A stretch of 24,769 bases of DNA from assembly GCA_049999725.1 (NCBI GenBank), contig JBNGIS010027877.1:109606-134374 (forward strand), given 5' to 3'. Positions 9,327 to 20,425 of this stretch are shown in pieces (positions within the stretch are counted from its first letter, which is position 1; the number at the start of each line of letters is the position of its first letter). The notes beneath the pieces are model-generated. The model was not told where the DNA came from. It made no database searches and worked only from the letters and a program-made list of their open reading frames with translations. Position numbers and translations under genes: made by a program. Origin of the DNA: Haplomitrium mnioides. Lineage: Eukaryota > Marchantiophyta > Haplomitriopsida > Calobryales.

Positions 9327-10728
9327 ACTACTTTTATGTCCTTCGTACTTTGTGATGATGCAATCAAATATAATCGCGAATTGTTTCTTCATCATGACCA
9401 ACAAATAAAAGAAAGATCAAAACTTGCAAACCATCAAAGAAAATGCTATGTCAATGGTCAAAAGCACTTGGTAATCGTCATTGATTGAATGGATCAGAAG
9501 AAAACTGTTGTTCCACACTAGCCTTTGCCACCAAAAAACATTGATAAGGATTGCTTGGTGGGTGTGCATGTTGTTGGTGCCTTAATATTCAATCATGTTC
9601 TTTCTTTGAAGGTCTTCTTAATGTATGGAAACTTGAGGAGCGATTCTAATTTGACAGTTATTGTGCTTAACAAAATATTATGTGACTTTGAAAGCTTGCT
9701 GCCTCCAACTTTGTATCTTTAGTTGGACAACATGACATGAGAGAATAAGAATTCTATCATGTTTGGATATCTTAGTCTCCTTATTGCCAATAATGTCTTT
9801 CGAAAAATCAAGATGGGATTTCTCCTGGTTGGCAATACTCATGCTCAAATCAATCAAATGTTCAGTTGATTCTTGAAACGTTTAAAAAGTGTCAAAGCTT
9901 TCACGATTACGAGTCTTAGCGAGGCGCTTTAATTATCCTATAATCTTAAATCTCATCTGAGTCTTTTGTCGAAAACTTGGGATTTCAAAATGTTTCTGCA
10001 GCAACATCCCTCTTTGGTTCAAAGGATACATGATATTTTTTTAATCAACAATTCAAATTCCAGTTAAATGATTCCAAGACAAAGATTTGGAGCAAACAGT
10101 TTTCAACAAATGAATTTTGGCTACATGTGGATGATTTTTGTCAACTCAAGTACCTACCTGAAGTGGATAGAGAATTTTGATTTCAATGTTGAGTCCTCTC
10201 AAGGCATATTTTGAAATCAAACGATCTCAAAAGGAAGAAAAAGAAGTGGATGCCAAGAAAGTGGTATTTTCAATAAGGGACAACATAAGTGAGAACTGCT
10301 ACAAAGTCTTTACAAATTCTGATATTCAATGGTGGAATGACTTTTCTCTTTCCCAACAAGAGATTGCGGCCTACATCCTTGAAAAATAAAGACGACGACT
10401 CGAAGTAGAATTTGTCTTTCCACCTTCACAACAGTCAAACACTTGCAATGATTCTCAAAATGTTTGTCTAAATTCTCAGCTTGATGCTCTACAGACACAA
10501 GAAGATACACCGTTACAACAAATACTTTCTATATGTCAAGCAATCTATGATAGAGCACTTAGGCCGCGAGAAGGGACTCTTCGCACAATACTCGATACGG
10601 GCATAAATTCGGCAATCTACATAAGTTGAAAGCTAGAATATTTATTTGTGTTGTTGCATCTCTAGATCCAAAGGGCTGACCTTTTTAGGTTGCCAAAGTT
10701 CTCAAAGGTTGGTCATTTGATGAGGAAC
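9327..10728 (+). pseudogene. DUF7869-type (RNase H-like) gene, 5' part of split pseudogene
   Basis: The family is recognised from motifs in order: IDxMDQKKTVVPH (9480-9518), LDNxTxENKNS (9723-9752), FLLVGNTHAQINQMF (about 9822-9866, where relatives have GHTHEDIDQMF), and later a W-rich segment. In plants this domain occurs in uncharacterised, probably transposon-derived proteins with an RNase H-like fold. The function of this copy is not known. The frame runs from about 9327 with stops TGA 9486, TAG 9519, TAG 9720, TGA 9738, TGA 9867 and TAA 9930. It shifts near 9953, near 10178 and near 10570, and has further stops at 10031, 10387, 10677 and 10686. Most stops sit where Arg, Gln, Gly or Trp is expected. 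The last frame (KARIFICVVASLDPKG, VAKVLKGWSFDEE) runs into the retrotransposon at 10729 and resumes at 23291. Confidence 0.72.
10724..10728 (+). repeat. Left target-site duplication of element B
   Basis: GGAAC immediately precedes the TG of the 5' LTR and pairs with GGAAG at 23291-23295, one mismatch in five. A 5-bp duplication is usual for Ty3/gypsy integration. The reading frame across the empty site favours GGAAG as the original sequence. Confidence 0.75.
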
Positions 10729-11730
10729 TGTCAGCTAGTGATTTGGGGCGCTGAAACAGAATTCATAACATCACAAGCAGCATTGGGTCAATCTCCCTCT
10801 TGTAAGTGTAAAAGTGTCTAGGAAGTAGCGGAACGGCTTCAATCGGTGGATAGGAGCGGATTGCTTGGATCCAATGAAGGGAATGGAGTTGTGAAGGAGA
10901 AGGAAGGGAGGTCAACTGAAGATAGGTTTGCATGTTGCTTTGGAATGGAAACAGGGAGCTGTGTCCGCCCGCAAGAAAGGCACCACTAAAATTCAATGAA
11001 AGCACAATGGAGCCTATAAGTGTCATCAGAATGCTGGAATTGAGGCCTAGCAAGGAGGAAGGAATGCCACTAGAGGCGATCAACCACGAGGAGGAAGAAG
11101 GATCCGAGACGCGAGGCAGATATCAAAGGATGGCAGTGGGAGAAGAGGTCGCAGACAAGGAAAGGCCGTAGGGCAAACCTTCAGATGCAACACACCAAAG
11201 GCAAAGATCAGGGAGAAAAAGGAAGGGTCATGGCCTTTGTGAGCAGCGACTAGGCCAGGGATTGGGGGACGCTTCGATCCCTCAGGCGTGAAATGAGTTC
11301 TATCGGGTTCCGTGATCCCTTCCTTCAGTGTCTGCGAGCTTTGCGAAAATGTGACATCTTCGGAGGACTCCGAGAGATTCAGCGGATTACGTGGTGTCTT
11401 CAGGGAGTCCGCGGGTCTTTGCGGGGTTGTGGCAAGCCCATGGAGTCCGTAGATCTTTACGGAGAGATGGCGGACCCGAGGTGTCCGCGGGGCTTCAGCA
11501 GAAATGTGGCAAATGCAGAAGACCCGCAAGGCTTTGAGGAAATGTGGCAGATGCAGGAGGCCCGCGGGTTGTTTTCGGAAGCGTGGCACCCTCATAAGTT
11601 TTCGAGGGTTTCGACGAAGACGTGGCAGGTACATGAGGCTCGCAGAGCTTTGCGGAAACCTAGCCGAAGGGGAGAGTTCACGGTCTTCATCGTAATCTAA
11701 GGTTTGCGTGACAGTTAAGCTCCCCTGTTT

Positions 11731-12269
11731 AAAACGACGTCGAACGGCAGCCTCTCGGATTACGTGGCACCCTCGGAGGGCTCTAGGAGATTCAATGGAC
11801 ATATGGCGGCGCGGCGGAGCCCGTTGGATTCCACGGAACCAGGTCAACATGTCGGTCCGCCTTCCCCTTTGAAAACGGCATCGAACAGCGCTCCTACTAT
11901 TTACGTGGCACTTTGGGAGGGTCCGTTGGATCCTTCGGGTCAGAGAGGAGTCAACCACAAAACTAGGTCAGCGTGTTGGTCTGCCTTCCCTGTTGAAAAC
12001 GGCATCGGACGGCGGCCTCTCAGATTACGTGCGTCCTTAGAGGGCTCTGTGAGATTCAATTGACACGTGGATGCGCAGCAAAGCCTGTTGGATTCGACGG
12101 AACCAGGTCAGCATGTCGGTCCGCCTGCCCCTTTGAAAATGGCGTCGGACGGTGCTCCTGCGGATTATGTGGCACTTAGACAAGGTCCATTGGATCCTTT
12201 GGGTCAAAGAGGAGTCAACCGCAGAGCAAGGTCAAAGCGTCGGTCCGCCTTCCCAGTTGAAAACAGCGT
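11731..12269 (+). repeat. Higher-order repeat in 5' LTR, alternating 141 and 124 bp
   Basis: Anchor words AAAAC(G)-x-CGTCG begin near 11731, 11872, 11996, 12136 and 12260, giving spacings of 141, 124, 140 and 124. Odd units end with a GGATTCCACGGAACCAGGTC type; even units contain GGATCCTTCGGGTCAGAG. The combined period is about 265 bp. Confidence 0.82.
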
Positions 12270-12369
12270 NNNNNNNNNNNNNNNNNNNNNNNNNNNNNNN
12301 NNNNNNNNNNNNNNNNNNNNNNNNNNNNNNNNNNNNNNNNNNNNNNNNNNNNNNNNNNNNNNNNNNNNN
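12270..12369. other. Assembly gap of 100 N inside the 5' LTR
   Basis: Exactly 100 N at the end of the tandem-repeat zone. Left-flank AAAACAGCGT matches 21418-21427 and right-flank GTTCTTCGGACTT matches about 21718, so about 290 bp is expected here by comparison with the 3' LTR. Confidence 0.95.
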
Positions 12370-13945
12370 GTTCTTCGGACTTAGGATTCCATAGGAATCT
12401 GCGGAGTCTCAGTCCACGAGATTCCTCGGACTCACTCCCATATGACCATTGTACGACATCATTCTGCGAACAAGCAGGACAGGTGTTGCAACATCCGTGT
12501 CCGAGCCTAATGGGAATAACGACATTTCAAACGAGAAAGACTCGCATGGGCAGCGAAAGCTGGGGGAGTATACATCGTCGGGCTTTGAATTTGAAGGGGT
12601 TGATATGCAAGTAAGCTAGAGATGTGTAAGCAATCTTGAGACGAGGAAAACGCAAACGAGGTAAGGCAGAAGTGGGATTCCAGTGAGAAGCTACGTGAAG
12701 CGAGTGAACTTGCGTTGGGGGCTAGCAGAGGTGGAGGTGGACTGGAGGGGCGCCGATAATTGTTGGGCAGAGAGCTCTGAAGGCTCGGGCAATCCAAGTG
12801 AACTCATCCATGTAGGTGGACCAAGAGCGGAGGTGGATTGATACGTGAGATTTGAAGGGGATCCATTCTGTTGAGAATTTGGGAGAGACTGCCAAGTGGG
12901 ATCTTGGGGTCGTCTCTTCATTCTTTGTGCGGGAGCATCAACCTAGAGTTCTCGGAGTGCACTCTAGTGTTATCTTTCAAGTGGAGCTGAGAAAATGGTG
13001 GTTGTGTGAGTGCCCGCGTACTATGGAGAAGACGTGTTTGAGGCTCAGAGGTGGAGTGAGTTACCCGTAGTCGAGAGGATTGTCTTCCAGAGGTGGAAGT
13101 GAAAGAAATTCTCTTCCAAGCTTGAGGAAGTAAATCCATGGCTTCTAGCAATGGAAGTTGAAAACTATCTGGAAGAATGGTGTGTGTGTGGGAGCTGATG
13201 TGAAGGATTGAGTTGGTAAGTTGCTCTAAAAGGGAGGAGTTTGCTGGTAGATCAGTTTTAGTGGTCTTGTAAGGCCTCTATTTTGATGTAGTGCAGTGTA
13301 TATGTGTGTGTGTGTTGCATTTGTGTATAATTCTATTGGTTAGATTTGCATTTTGATTATATAGTATAAGAGACAATTAGAACTAGGATCATTCAGGTAC
13401 TAGTTATGTAGATCCTGGGACAGCCTTTGAAGGGGGAGTCAATTCTCTTAGCATAGTCATGTGACCTTGGGGTCTGTGCATTCTACTCTTGACTCTGTTT
13501 TATTGTGTAAGGAACATTTCAGATTATAAGCAGGCAGGAATCCTCTTTACTCAGACCTAGGGACAACCTAGAGAAGGGGAGTCAATTCCCTTGTTATTGT
13601 TCATTGGCATAAGGTTCATTATATTCTGTCCCTGAAGTATATCCAAGGTGGCAGGGTCCAGATTTGGGACCTCTGAATTACATTGAAAGATTTCCACAAG
13701 AGATACTTGGGTGGTGTGTGCGTGTACTTTGGTATTGTGGATGAACGAGCAGCCAGTTTGCTGATGTGAATGTAGAGGTGAGGAAAAGGCTTGTAAGGTA
13801 AGAGAAATTCCTTAAAGCCTCAAAGTGGTAGCTAGATAAGGGCCATCTTAGAAAAGAACCTTAATTCCATGTATCTGTCCTCCCTTGCCTTCCAAGTGGC
13901 AACAGAAAAGGTTAAGGCCTAAAGGAGGAGAGTGACATGAATTTT

Positions 13946-13962
13946 TGGCGCTAGAAGGAGGG
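13946..13962 (+). other. Primer-binding site of element B
   Basis: TGGCGCTAGAAGGAGGG, 8 bases after the 5' LTR end, is the same sequence at the same spacing as in element A (7054-7070). Its conservation between two degenerate copies supports a functional role. The priming tRNA was not identified. Confidence 0.65.
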
Positions 13963-14143
13963 CCAAAGGTTCACAAAAACTTGAGACCAACCCGAGGCTA
14001 AGATATTACTTTGTGCATTAGAGATCCAAAGTCAAGTTGTGAAGGCGGATTCCGAGAAACAGAGCAACTAGTTGTGAGTCTGTTGGCGAAGAGTGGCGGA
14101 AGGCATAGGCTTGTGGGTGGAAGTGCATGTGGCTAGTGCTAGG

Positions 14144-15640
14144 ATGGCCAATCCAGTACCCCCTTCTGGACTTCGGGGCATATTCAAATATAAATCCTTC
14201 AAGGGGCATCTAAAGGACAACCCCGATGCTTGTTAAATGACCTCGAAAACACCACGGCAGCCAATGGGGAGAGCCATGTAGAAATTGAGGTTCTGCCAGC
14301 GGTCTTGAAGGAAGAAGCTCAACCATAGTACAAGGACTTGTTTGACAACGTCAAGAGGGATTGGCATGCGTTCAAGGCAGCCTTCATTGCAGAATTCATA
14401 GGGATCGGGGAGGAGACAGAGGCACTGATCAAAATGGGTCAGCTAAGGATGAAAAAGAAAGAGTCCATGAGGAAATTCCTCCAACGATTTAAGAAGGTGA
14501 TGTGAAAGCTAAACCCACCAGCCACAGACGGGATCCTTATGGCATGGTTCTTGGCGGCTCTGCCCAAGGGAATTGGGACCTGGGTGAGACAGACAGATCC
14601 ACAAACTCTTGAAGAAGCGGTCAGTGCAGCCCGATCCCATGTCAAGGCTGCAATTAGAGCTCTCGCAGGAAGGCAAGAGCCAAATACGAGTTTGATGACT
14701 CTTCAAACACCTCTTGAGAGTGAGAAAGCGAGAATGAGTCTAGCAGCAATAGCTCAGAGGAGGACCAGTCATCCCAGAAGAAGAAGAAGAGGAAGGACCT
14801 GAAGAAAAAAAAAACATGCCAAGAAGAAGGAAGTACATCATCGCAAGGGAGCCAGTAAAAGGAAGTACAAGAGGAGTGAACCCGAACTCGAGGCAAGCAG
14901 CAAGCCAAGAGGAGGGATCAAATTGAGGAGCTGAGTGCCAAGATGGAGGCGATGAACATCCTCATAGCAGGAATTAAACCGAAAGGCAGGCTCCTACTCA
15001 CTAGGAGAGTCGGAGTGTGGTGCGTGAGGTGTAAACAACATGGTCACTCCCCTCAGGAATGTCCAGCAGAAAACAATACGGTACACTACGTGCGGGAGAA
15101 GGAACCAGAGTACGTAAGAGAAGAGGTGGAGTATGTGATGGAAGAGGCCCCGGAGACAGTTTATCAGATCAGTGGGGGGCCTCGTACTATGCTAAGTAGG
15201 CCAGCGGGGGAGCGAAGGGCCAGGGAATCAGTGGGCTGCCAATCGGCCACCCTAGACAACAATTATGGTATGTTGGAATTGTGGCTAGCTCGACCACATT
15301 TCTTCTAATTGTCCGGAGTCGTGGAAGAGCAGTTACGGCCAACCACATGCCTTATGCTTCCAGTGCAAGGAGGGGCATGTGGTGGTCAATTTCTCGCTTA
15401 TCTGAAGGCCCGATGCACCCCCCAGACCAGGCGCTAATCCTCCTCCTCCGGCAATTGTCAACCTCATAACCTTGGAAACGGAGGAGGAAGCGGAATTGCC
15501 CAAGTGGGAGACACCCTCTCCTGAAGATTGCTTCCGAGTGGTGACCAGAGCTGGGGCGAAGGCCGAAAAGAAGAGCTAGAGGAAAATCGAGCAGAAAGCC
15601 AAGAAGGGAACAACTCAAGCAACCTCATCTTGAAGTGACT
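14144..15640 (+). pseudogene. gag of element B (degenerate)
   Basis: This is the capsid and nucleocapsid polyprotein. The start ATG at 14144 gives MANPVPPSGLRGIFKYKSF, aligned with element A. A one-base loss near 14236 shifts the frame. Capsid follows with TAG at 14326-14328 (the same codon as the TAG in element A) and a TGA near 14503. Another shift occurs near 14660, before the Ser/Glu-rich and Lys/Arg-rich linker. Knuckle 1 is intact (CVRCKQHGHSPQEC, about 15021-15062). A shift near 15225 then leads to knuckle 2 (CWNCG, with the later glycine and histidine region altered) and knuckle 3, where one residue and the last cysteine are lost. A long frame then carries on into pol with stops. There is no in-frame route to full-length Gag. 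Confidence 0.87.
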
Positions 15641-16622
15641 CGGATTATCAAAGGGGTAATCTAAAGTGGTTCTATCCAAAGCAACATGACCACATAAGGA
15701 AGCAATTAGAGGCTCTAGAAGCCTTGGAGGAGGAGCAAGCAGTGGTGGAGAACCTCAAAGAGGTTCGCAAGCAGTAGGGAGGGATCAAGGAGGCAAGGGC
15801 AAAGATCGCAGCCCCAGAAGATGGCGCAAAACCTGTCCCATACAAAATTCAGGCGGATGTGAGGCATTGTCCTATTACGGCCACAGTGGGCCAACTCATC
15901 AAGGATACCCCGCTATATCAAAGGCAGCTCCGAGAATTACTGATGAGAGCCAAGAGGAGGAGAAGGCTGCCCTGAGTAGGAGCTCTAGCGGATCTGCAAC
16001 TGGTATGTGAGGACAAGGGGGCCCTAGAGATTGACATATAAATTGTGCGGTGCACATTGTCATTGGTGCCCATAGACGGAGGGGCAGGAGTAAACATAAT
16101 GGTGGAAGAGACTGCTAACATATAGCCTGAATTATGAGGCTGGCGAATGGATCATGGGTGAAGCCATTAGGCTCCCTCCTCCAAGTACCCACCTTCATCA
16201 GAGGAAAGGAGTTTAAGCTGAATTAATTGGTCATATGGCCAGCTAGAACGTCCCCATACCCTGTATTGATCGAAAGGTCTTGGCTATATGGAGCCCAACT
16301 CCTACACAATTGGGGGAATTCCACCTTGGTGTTCGGCCCCGAGAAGACAATGGTGCACTACGGACCTGTTCCTTACATAGGGGAAACGCAATCCGAGGAG
16401 GAGTATGATAGTGAGTGGTCCGAGGAGGAGGAAGAGTCAGAATATCACTACTGGGTGCAGATGGTGAGCAAGGCTACAAAGGAGGATCTGTCAAAAAAAG
16501 GTGTGGTGTCCGTAAACCAGATTGAACTATCCGAATACACAGAAACAGAGCACGATCTGGGAGAATCCATGGAAAAGCTGGTAAGGAATGAAGACACCAT
16601 GGCCGGAAGGAAGGAAGAATAA
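15641..16622 (+). pseudogene. Gag-pol linker and retropepsin-like protease (degenerate)
   Basis: This would be the aspartic protease that cleaves the polyprotein. The frame continuing from the third knuckle contains a helical, charged segment (about 15660-15960) and then VPIDGGAGVNIM at about 16066-16101, with the active-site aspartate at 16075-16077. The DGG-A-G form, rather than DTG or DSG, resembles protease loops of several plant gypsy groups. A downstream WLYGAQLLHNW at about 16278-16310 fits the C-terminal part of the protease fold. An acidic stretch (16390-16440) links to RT. Stops include TAG 15776-15778, a TGA near 15973, TAA 16038-16040 and TAG 16123-16125. A frameshift lies between this part and RT. 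Confidence 0.7.
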
Positions 16623-16689
16623 AGTGTCTCATTAAAGGCAGAGGACAGACACATGAAAGTTCGAAGAATCTCTCCGGGTGGAGGGAGGG

Positions 16690-18261
16690 TTGCGATTGGC
16701 AACCCTAATGCCAGAGGGAGAAACGCATAGGAGAAATGAGATGAGGGCAGTATGGGAAGCCTAATACAAGCAGTTGGTGGTCTGAGAAGGACATACATTC
16801 CACATAGGCTTCCAATTGCCCAAAGAATCAGAGCAAACCCTCATCCATCTCCTAAATAACTTCAGTGACGCCTTTGCCTAGAGTCACGTGGATTTAAAGG
16901 GAGTCTCGAGGGATTTGGAAGAGCACTGGATTGACTTGAAGCCCACAACAATCTTGGTGAGATAGCGCCAATATAGAATGAACCCCAAATTCTCCTTGCT
17001 GGTGAAGGAGGAAATTAACAAGCTACTAGAGGTCTACTTCATCTACCGTATATTGAATAGTGAATGGGTGTCCCCACTAGTGGTGGTGCCCAAGAAAGTG
17101 GGGCAAGATGGTGAAAGGAAAATCCGAATATGCCAGGATTTTTGGAAGTTAAATGAGGCTACGAAGAAGGACCAATATCCGTTGCCTTTCACGGATGGGG
17201 TGCTAGATTTGGTGGCAGGGCAAGAAGTTTATAGCTTCCTCGATGGGTACTCCGGGTATAATCAAATTTGGATTCGAGAGGAGGATCAGCTCAAAACGGC
17301 ATTCACCACAGAATGGGGGGTGTTTGCCTTCCGAAGAATGCCATTCGAATTATGCAATGCACTAGGTACTTTTCAATAGATGATGATGAACATGTTTCAT
17401 GACTATTTTAGAAAATTCTTAGGGGTCTTTATCGACGATTTTGTGGTATATGGTAAGCTAGAGGATCACGAGCGGGATGTAAGGCTCACCCTTCAGTGAT
17501 GCAGAGAGACGAGGCTGAGATTACACTCGAGCAAATGTTTCTTTGGAGTGAGAGAAGGGATTCTCCTCAGACACCGGATTTCCAGTAGGGGCATCAAAGT
17601 GGATCAAGAGAAGATCGTTATTTGGATAAATGTCTCCTTCTCGACTAACTTGAATGAGGTGCAAGGACTCTTGAGGTGTGTAGGATATTACAGAAGGTTT
17701 ATTGACCAATTTTCCTCAGTGGCTCTACCCCTCACCTAGATGACCAAAGGGGGTAGCACCTTTGAGGTCACCCCTAAAAGGTTGGCAAGCTTCACAGAAT
17801 TGAAGAGGAGATTGGCAAGCGCCCCTGTTTTACTGCCTCCCAGTTGGGGGCGAGAATTCCATGTGATGATTGATGTGTCCGACTTCTGCATCAAGGCGGT
17901 GCTGAGCTAGATGGATGAGAAGGGGCGGGATCATCCGATTTATTTTGCTAGTAGGCTACTGGCCCCAGCAGAGAAGAATTACTTTGCCATGAATCGGGAG
18001 GACTTGGGAATTATTTATGTCGTGAAGAAATTCAAGCATTACTTGCTGCATTACAAGGTGATCTTCCATACCGATCACAATGCACTCAAGTACATGGTGA
18101 ATAAACCAGATGTGACCGGTCGGATTGCGAGGTGGGTGTTTCTCCTACAGGAATTCAACTTCAAAGTAAGGATCAAACCCGGGAGGAAGCACAGCAATGC
18201 CGACTTCTTCTCTAGAATTGATAGGCCAATCAATCACGAGGAAGTGAGTGATGCATTTTAG
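16690..18261 (+). pseudogene. Reverse transcriptase and RNase H of element B (nonsense-riddled)
   Basis: The RT copies element RNA into DNA and RNase H removes the RNA template. A single uninterrupted register runs from about 16690 through the end of integrase. Visible motifs are RMNPKFSLLVKEEI at 16972, the conserved KIRICQDF-KLNEAT with YPLPF near 17176, and FIDDFVVY with the catalytic aspartates at 17434-17439. In RNase H the first aspartate (MIDVSD) is at 17872-17874, followed by a glutamate in the FAMNRED segment, an aspartate in HTDHNALKYMVNKPD, and the terminal GRIARW plus ADFFSRI. In-frame stops are TAA 16762, TGA 16783, TAG 16879, TAG 16963, TAG 17377, TGA 17497, TAG 17737, TAG 17908 and TAG 18259. 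No frameshift occurs within this part, so decay is mainly by point substitution. Confidence 0.92.
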
Positions 18262-19608
18262 GATGAGGACCAATTTCAAGTAAAAGCTCGAAGGGCCATA
18301 GACTATGCTATTATAACGGAATTCCTCTGTTCCGCACAAATTTCGAAGAACAACAACAGAGAAGAAGCTGTTGTATTCCTCGGGAAGGTGAAATCATACT
18401 TGCTGATCAAAGGAGTGTTGCACAAGAGGGGGTATGATGGTATGATCAGACGCTGCCTAGAGCGGGATCAATCCACAGTGGTAATGCAAGCCCTGCATGG
18501 AGAAGAGATGGGAGGCCATTTTGTAGCAGACACCACCACCAAGAAAATTTTGGATGTAGGGTACTGGTGGCCCACACTGCACAAAGATGTGCACTTCTGG
18601 GTGAAGAGGTGCGACACCTGCCAAAGGACAGAGAGACCAACAGTTAATCAACATCATTCCTTAGTCCCTATTATTCCTCTGGCATCTTTTGAGAAGTGGA
18701 GAATCGATTTCATCGGTCCAATTGCACCTTCCACTCGCAAGGGCAACAAATACATCTTGTTGGCTACGGATTATGCAACCAAGTGGGTGGAAGCCAGAGC
18801 CACTCGGAAGGATGATGCCAAGACAGTGGCTGCCTTCCTCTATGAACAAATGTTCTGCAGATTCGGGCCCCTGTTGGAGCTGGTGAGTGATGAAGGCACC
18901 CATTTCATCAATCAGGTAATCCAAGACTTGACTACCAGGTACTTGGTCAAGCATTGCCGCACCACAGCCTATCATCCCAAGGCTAATAGGCGTACCAAAA
19001 GGGCCAACGGGATCATGGGTAAGATCCTCAACAAGACGGTGGCAGGCAACAAGATGGATTGGGATCTCAAGCTGCTCACCGCAACCCATGCCTACAATCT
19101 AGCATACAAGACCACAACGGACTACTGCCCCTATTTCTTGGTCTTTGGACAACATGCTCTAGTGCTAGTGGAATATGAGGTGCCCATCAGGCGACTGCTA
19201 AAACAAGAGAGAATGGCAGAGGATCAGAGCAGGAGGGAGAGACTTTATTAGCTAGAGAGCCTGGAGGAAACCAAAGAGCTAGCCCAAGGAAGACTACAGC
19301 ACCAATAACAATTGCGGAAGCGACAACACGATAAGAGCCTGAAACCGACTTACCTATTGGAGGGGAACCTTGCGTTGATGTATGACATCAAGTTTGTGCA
19401 TTTTCCTGGGAAACTACACACAAGGTGGATGGGCCTCTATGTGTTGAAGAAATTGCATCGGAATGGGTCAGCTGAATTGGAGACATTGGAGGGTCACAAG
19501 TTCACCAATAGACTGTACTTCGACCGACTCAAGAGGTACGTAAACCAAGAGGAGGAAGGAGGGGGGCCAAGTGTGATCCAATCAAAGATTCTTGGCCAGA
19601 AGGGGTGA
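18262..19608 (+). pseudogene. Integrase of element B (catalytic Glu replaced by Lys)
   Basis: This is in the same register as RT. The zinc-binding region is HGEEMGGH...CDTC (about 18496-18623). The catalytic core has the first aspartate at 18706-18708 (IDFIGP) and the second at 18889-18891 (SDEGTHF). The residue 36 codons further on, where DD35E demands glutamate, is lysine at 18997-18999 (RRTKRANG; relatives, including the left-hand element, have TERxNG). The C-terminal module reads RWMGLYVL, so the proline of GPY is leucine. Stops TAG 19249-19251 and TAA 19306-19308 lie before that module, and the frame ends with TGA at 19606-19608. No chromodomain was seen. This integrase would be catalytically dead even without the stops. 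Confidence 0.92.
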
Positions 19609-19697
19609 GTATGTGTGTGTGAGTGTGGCCGGATGTGTTGTGTGGGTGAGTTTGTGAGGTGTGTGACTTGTTATGTGTGTGAGTGTGTGGGGGGTGT
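19609..19697 (+). repeat. TG-rich low-complexity spacer
   Basis: Imperfect (TG)n runs such as ATGTGTGTGTGAGTGTG and TGTGTGTGAGTGTGTGGGG lie between the integrase stop and the PPT. No coding signal. Confidence 0.7.
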
Positions 19698-19793
19698 TTT
19701 GTAAAATTGTACTGCAGCAATTTCGAGAGCCAGACAGTGACCACTATGGAGGAGGCAACCAGCGGATTGGTGAACGAGGTTTTCTTCACACTC

Positions 19794-19806
19794 AAAAGGG
19801 GAGTTA
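19794..19806 (+). other. Polypurine tract of element B
   Basis: AAAAGGGGAGTTA abuts the TG of the 3' LTR at 19807. This is the standard position of the plus-strand primer. Confidence 0.75.
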
Positions 19807-20425
19807 TGTCAGCTAGTGATTTGGAGCGCTGAAATAGAATTCGTAACATCAGAAGCAGGATTGGGCCAATCTCCCTCTTGTAAGTGTAAAAGTGCCTTGG
19901 AAGCAGCGGAACGACTTCAATTGGTGGATAGGAGCGGATCGCTTGGATCCGAGGAAGGGAATGGAGTTGTGAAGGAGGAGGAAGGGAGGTTGACTGAAGA
20001 TAGGCTTGTAGGATGCTTCAGAACAAAAACAGAGAGTTGTGTCTACCGCAAGGGGTGCACCACTAAAATTCAACGAAAGCAGAAGGGAGCCTATAAGTAT
20101 CATCAGAATGCGGGAATCGATGCCTAGCAGAGAGGAAGGAATGCCATCAGAGGCGATCAGCCACAAGGAGGAAGAAGGATCCGAGACACGGGGCGGAGAT
20201 CAAAGGATGACAGTGGGAGAAGAGGTCGCAGACAAGGAAAGATCGAGGGGCAAGCCTTCAGATGCCACACACCAAAGGCAAAGATCGGGGAGAGAAAGGA
20301 AGGGTCAGGGCCTTTGTGAGCAGCAACTAGGCCAGGGATCGGGGGACGCTTCGATCCCTCATGCATGAAATGAGTTTTACCGGGGTCCGTGACCCCTTTC
20401 TTTAGTGTCTGAGAGCTTTGCAGAA

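Larger units (their letters stand above)
10729..13937 (+). mobile_element. 5' LTR of element B
   Basis: It runs from TGTCAGCTAGTG to TGACA at 13933-13937 and is 3209 bp as written. The 100-N gap at 12270-12369 replaces sequence corresponding to about 290 bp (21428-21717) of the 3' LTR, so the true length is nearer 3.4 kb. It has one copy of the 40-bp module where the 3' LTR has three extra spacings, and two full higher-order repeats before the gap. Intact ACGTGGC cores remain at 11620, 11762 and 11903. A 292-residue antisense ORF here (11080-11958) is not conserved in the other LTRs. Confidence 0.9.

Noticed and set aside
9017-9355. 112-residue ORF upstream of the DUF7869 pseudogene
   Set aside because: It is in a T-rich stretch giving Phe/Leu-rich peptide, is out of frame with the recognisable domain, and has no motif.
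11080-11958. 292-residue antisense ORF across the 5' LTR
   Set aside because: It overlaps the 141/124-bp repeats, has compositionally biased Arg/Pro/His sequence, and is not kept open in the other two LTRs. Frame is lost between repeat units because 124 is not a multiple of three.
11293-12384. Several plus-strand ORFs of 60-135 residues in the LTRs, also at 20405-21485 and 4960-5794
   Set aside because: They follow the LTR repeats, change between copies, and have no domain or codon support.
13946-13962. Assigning the primer-binding site to a specific tRNA
   Set aside because: TGGCGCTAGAAGGAGGG did not match with confidence any tRNA 3' end I could recall, so only the position is claimed.
18661-19089. 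142-residue ORF antisense to integrase
   Set aside because: It is a shadow of the conserved integrase core on the other strand, with no independent motif.
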